A stretch of 64,000 nt of DNA from Prolixibacteraceae bacterium (GTDB taxonomy: Bacteria > Bacteroidota > Bacteroidia > Bacteroidales > Prolixibacteraceae). The translations under genes and the position numbers were made by a program. This document shows, in pieces, positions 63,701 to 64,000 of the stretch. The notes beneath the pieces are model-generated. The model saw nothing but the letters and a program-made list of their open reading frames with translations. It was not told where the DNA came from and ran no database searches. The first letter of the stretch is position 1. Every line of letters begins with the position of its first letter. The stretch covers positions 121,320 through 185,319 of the forward strand of contig WTWZ01000001.1 of assembly GCA_009773765.1 (NCBI GenBank). The letters are read 5' to 3'.

Positions 63701-64000
63701 GTACCTGGTAAACTTCTCCTTTACTTAGGGTAACCGGAAAAGAAACCCCTGCAGCTCTGCCACCATCGGTAACCACTGAGGGGGTAATATTAACAATCGT
63801 ATTATCTTCCGAAGCCACAACCAAAAATTCGCTGTTTCGCCCGTGTGCAGGCCTGTTGTGAACAAACGGCGTATAACACATTGTAAAATACTCGTCGCCC
63901 AGCGATGGTACCGGATAAATTACTGCTACATCAGCCGAGTTGTAATCCCAGTTCAACGCATAAACATTTACGGGTTTTTCGGCAACAAGGTAAATTCCCT
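60714..64000 (-). CDS. Large IgGFc-binding/PKD surface protein with gliding-motility C-terminal domain (5' end outside window)
   Basis: At least 1095 residues; the frame is open to the right edge and begins ...GIYLVAEKPVNVYALNWDYN. The N-terminal part (to about residue 330 of the visible sequence) matches an IgGFc-binding-type domain: SDKPVAVYSGNFSTTVP, YAVPLLTRRADRYRV and VASEDNTIVNITPSV. Then come SprB-like/Ig-type modules with YxWNTGETTQ repeats, two clear PKD domains (FEWDFGDGSPVSYNQKPNHFY and FAWNFGDGFSSDERNPQHTY), and a C-terminal CHU_C (type B T9SS) domain with NVYTPNAFRPDSE, LQIFNRWGELIFESDN and WKADFDDIQGFKHTMKGQVMLIR. It is a T9SS-secreted surface adhesin-like protein. Confidence 0.88.
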   Translation of the reverse strand, partial: GIYLVAEKPVNVYALNWDYNSADVAVIYPVPSLGDEYFTMCYTPFVHNRPAHGRNSEFLVVASEDNTIVNITPSVVTDGGRAAGVSFPVTLSKGEVYQVQSLNQRNLAGQGDLTGSYIESDKPVAVYSGNFSTTVPDVSGMSGYDHLYEQMPPLQTWGREYYAVPLLTRRADRYRVMASEDNTTIQIGSQTPVTRNRGQFYEFLLESYQPSRIFADKPILVAQFSQSNRTDEYFTGGNGDPFMIILSSVSQSKNDVTFVAYNSSQIGDYYVNIVTLTSEKDNIELDGLLLGYFFKPFPGTNYSYAQIKLYSGSHNLRNLNPDRGFLAYVYGYGGFESYGYGVGFNLDIVLDLGKSIDFDGDTLQICESEELVLDAGPYFDFYNWNTGETTQKITVKKQGHYWAQGTTVDGCTQSDSIYILIEPIKKIDIGVDSSGCALNLKIDAGEGYARYEWNTGETTQTIEARKTSRYSVTVFDKFGCSARDTMDMTVFQVPEISMIGEKSVCGKKSRSLNLQFAGVGSDIIENGKMEWNTNKPGTLALSNKTNISVDIVVADWGVYLVSYKFTTPDNCIVEETLELQFWDVPTADFKRLGDDPTAECAGYTQILEYVGNATSGANYYWDYDGCAVIDSSIWDQREISLGISTSVPVVKLLVEENGCWSEMDSMKVKANPDFVVNTAKSRGCDSATVSFSGELKTPGDLLFEWDFGDGSPVSYNQKPNHFYSGTGKYNVSLLITNHLNGCKAGYRIEEMVKIFPTPIPEIAVDPEFCNDKTVDVFYLQNIDSSFCAWDFNGTAHQVAGKNDSITLFLDKAVATIRLQVEEFGCTSNWVEATSKRKPFFGLTTDISEGCQPLQVLATAITEDKELEYTWFTNSDTLTGNEQYFNLPEAGKYGFKLAAKSGLTGCSDTVSKIDLVQVHPKPDTQFEVDYPVATIEHATLSFTNLTPVIETFAWNFGDGFSSDERNPQHTYKSLGKFPVELIVESEFGCIDTGMTGIEILPFNVYTPNAFRPDSEISVNREFMPVGVGVDPNVFVLQIFNRWGELIFESDNPGHKWDGTTKNNMPAPMGNYIWKADFDDIQGFKHTMKGQVMLIR

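Noticed and set aside
1..64000. CRISPR arrays, insertion sequences, prophage, tRNA or rRNA genes
   Set aside because: No regularly spaced direct repeats with unique spacers, no transposase or integrase motifs, and no tRNA-like cloverleaf or rRNA sequence were seen.

Overview
This window comes from a Bacteroidota chromosome, most likely an anaerobic or facultative marine/sediment Bacteroidales-Marinilabiliales type (inference). The support is: the N-terminus of a fused SecDF; several type IX secretion (T9SS) C-terminal sorting domains; a TonB-dependent receptor with an N-terminal carboxypeptidase-like domain; -7 promoter boxes of the TAnnTTTG type; an absence of Shine-Dalgarno sequences; and AT-rich spacers holding degenerate short repeats typical of the phylum. 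I see no rRNA, tRNA, CRISPR array or insertion sequence.

0-23 kb is mostly housekeeping and scattered carbohydrate genes: secDF (cut by the window edge), a DUF5715 peptidase-like protein, a GH29 fucosidase, cutC, miaA, an acyl-ACP thioesterase, map, a GroES-like protein, an aminotransferase, a PQQ-propeller protein, a HAD phosphatase, an EEP-family nuclease/phosphatase, uvrB, a Yip1-like membrane protein, smpB, a Tat-exported isomerase-like protein, a T9SS protein without a signal peptide, a membrane AraC-type regulator and a GH2 lipoprotein.

23.4-46.3 kb is a phosphate-acquisition island. In gene order on the minus strand it holds a PiT transporter with a PhoU-like tail and an AI-2E-type permease; debris of three genes; a broken purple acid phosphatase followed by a beta-propeller phytase; then an OprP-like porin, pstS, pstC, pstA, pstB, phoU, a PhoB-like regulator and a PhoR-like kinase; then a TonB receptor with a T9SS beta-helix protein; and a small secreted protein homologous to the receptor's N-terminal domain. 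A second PhoR/PhoB-like pair lies on the plus strand at the far end. The strongest new observation is a shared promoter architecture: four hexamers of the type (T/G)(T/G)TAA(C/T) spaced exactly 11 bp apart, followed after exactly 10 bp by a -7 box. It lies before the porin-pst operon, the small secreted gene and the second two-component pair, and in a five-unit form before the TonB receptor. I read it as the PhoB-binding box of this lineage, which would make the TonB receptor, its T9SS partner and the small secreted protein members of the Pho regulon.

46.3-64 kb holds a PAP2-like membrane protein, rpoN, asnS, an operon of a tetraheme NapC/NrfH-type cytochrome fused to an FGE-sulfatase domain with a Tat-exported Gfo/Idh/MocA oxidoreductase, comF, a frameshifted GH97 gene, a PKD/T9SS protein, a GH109 enzyme, a small secreted protein, and a large IgGFc-binding/PKD/gliding-motility C-terminal protein that runs off the right edge.

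The window is rich in genes broken by internal deletions (outer-membrane protein, T9SS propeller, purple acid phosphatase, LpxH-like phosphatase with glycosyltransferase, GH97). Repeat elements also supply or abut the 3' ends of several genes.
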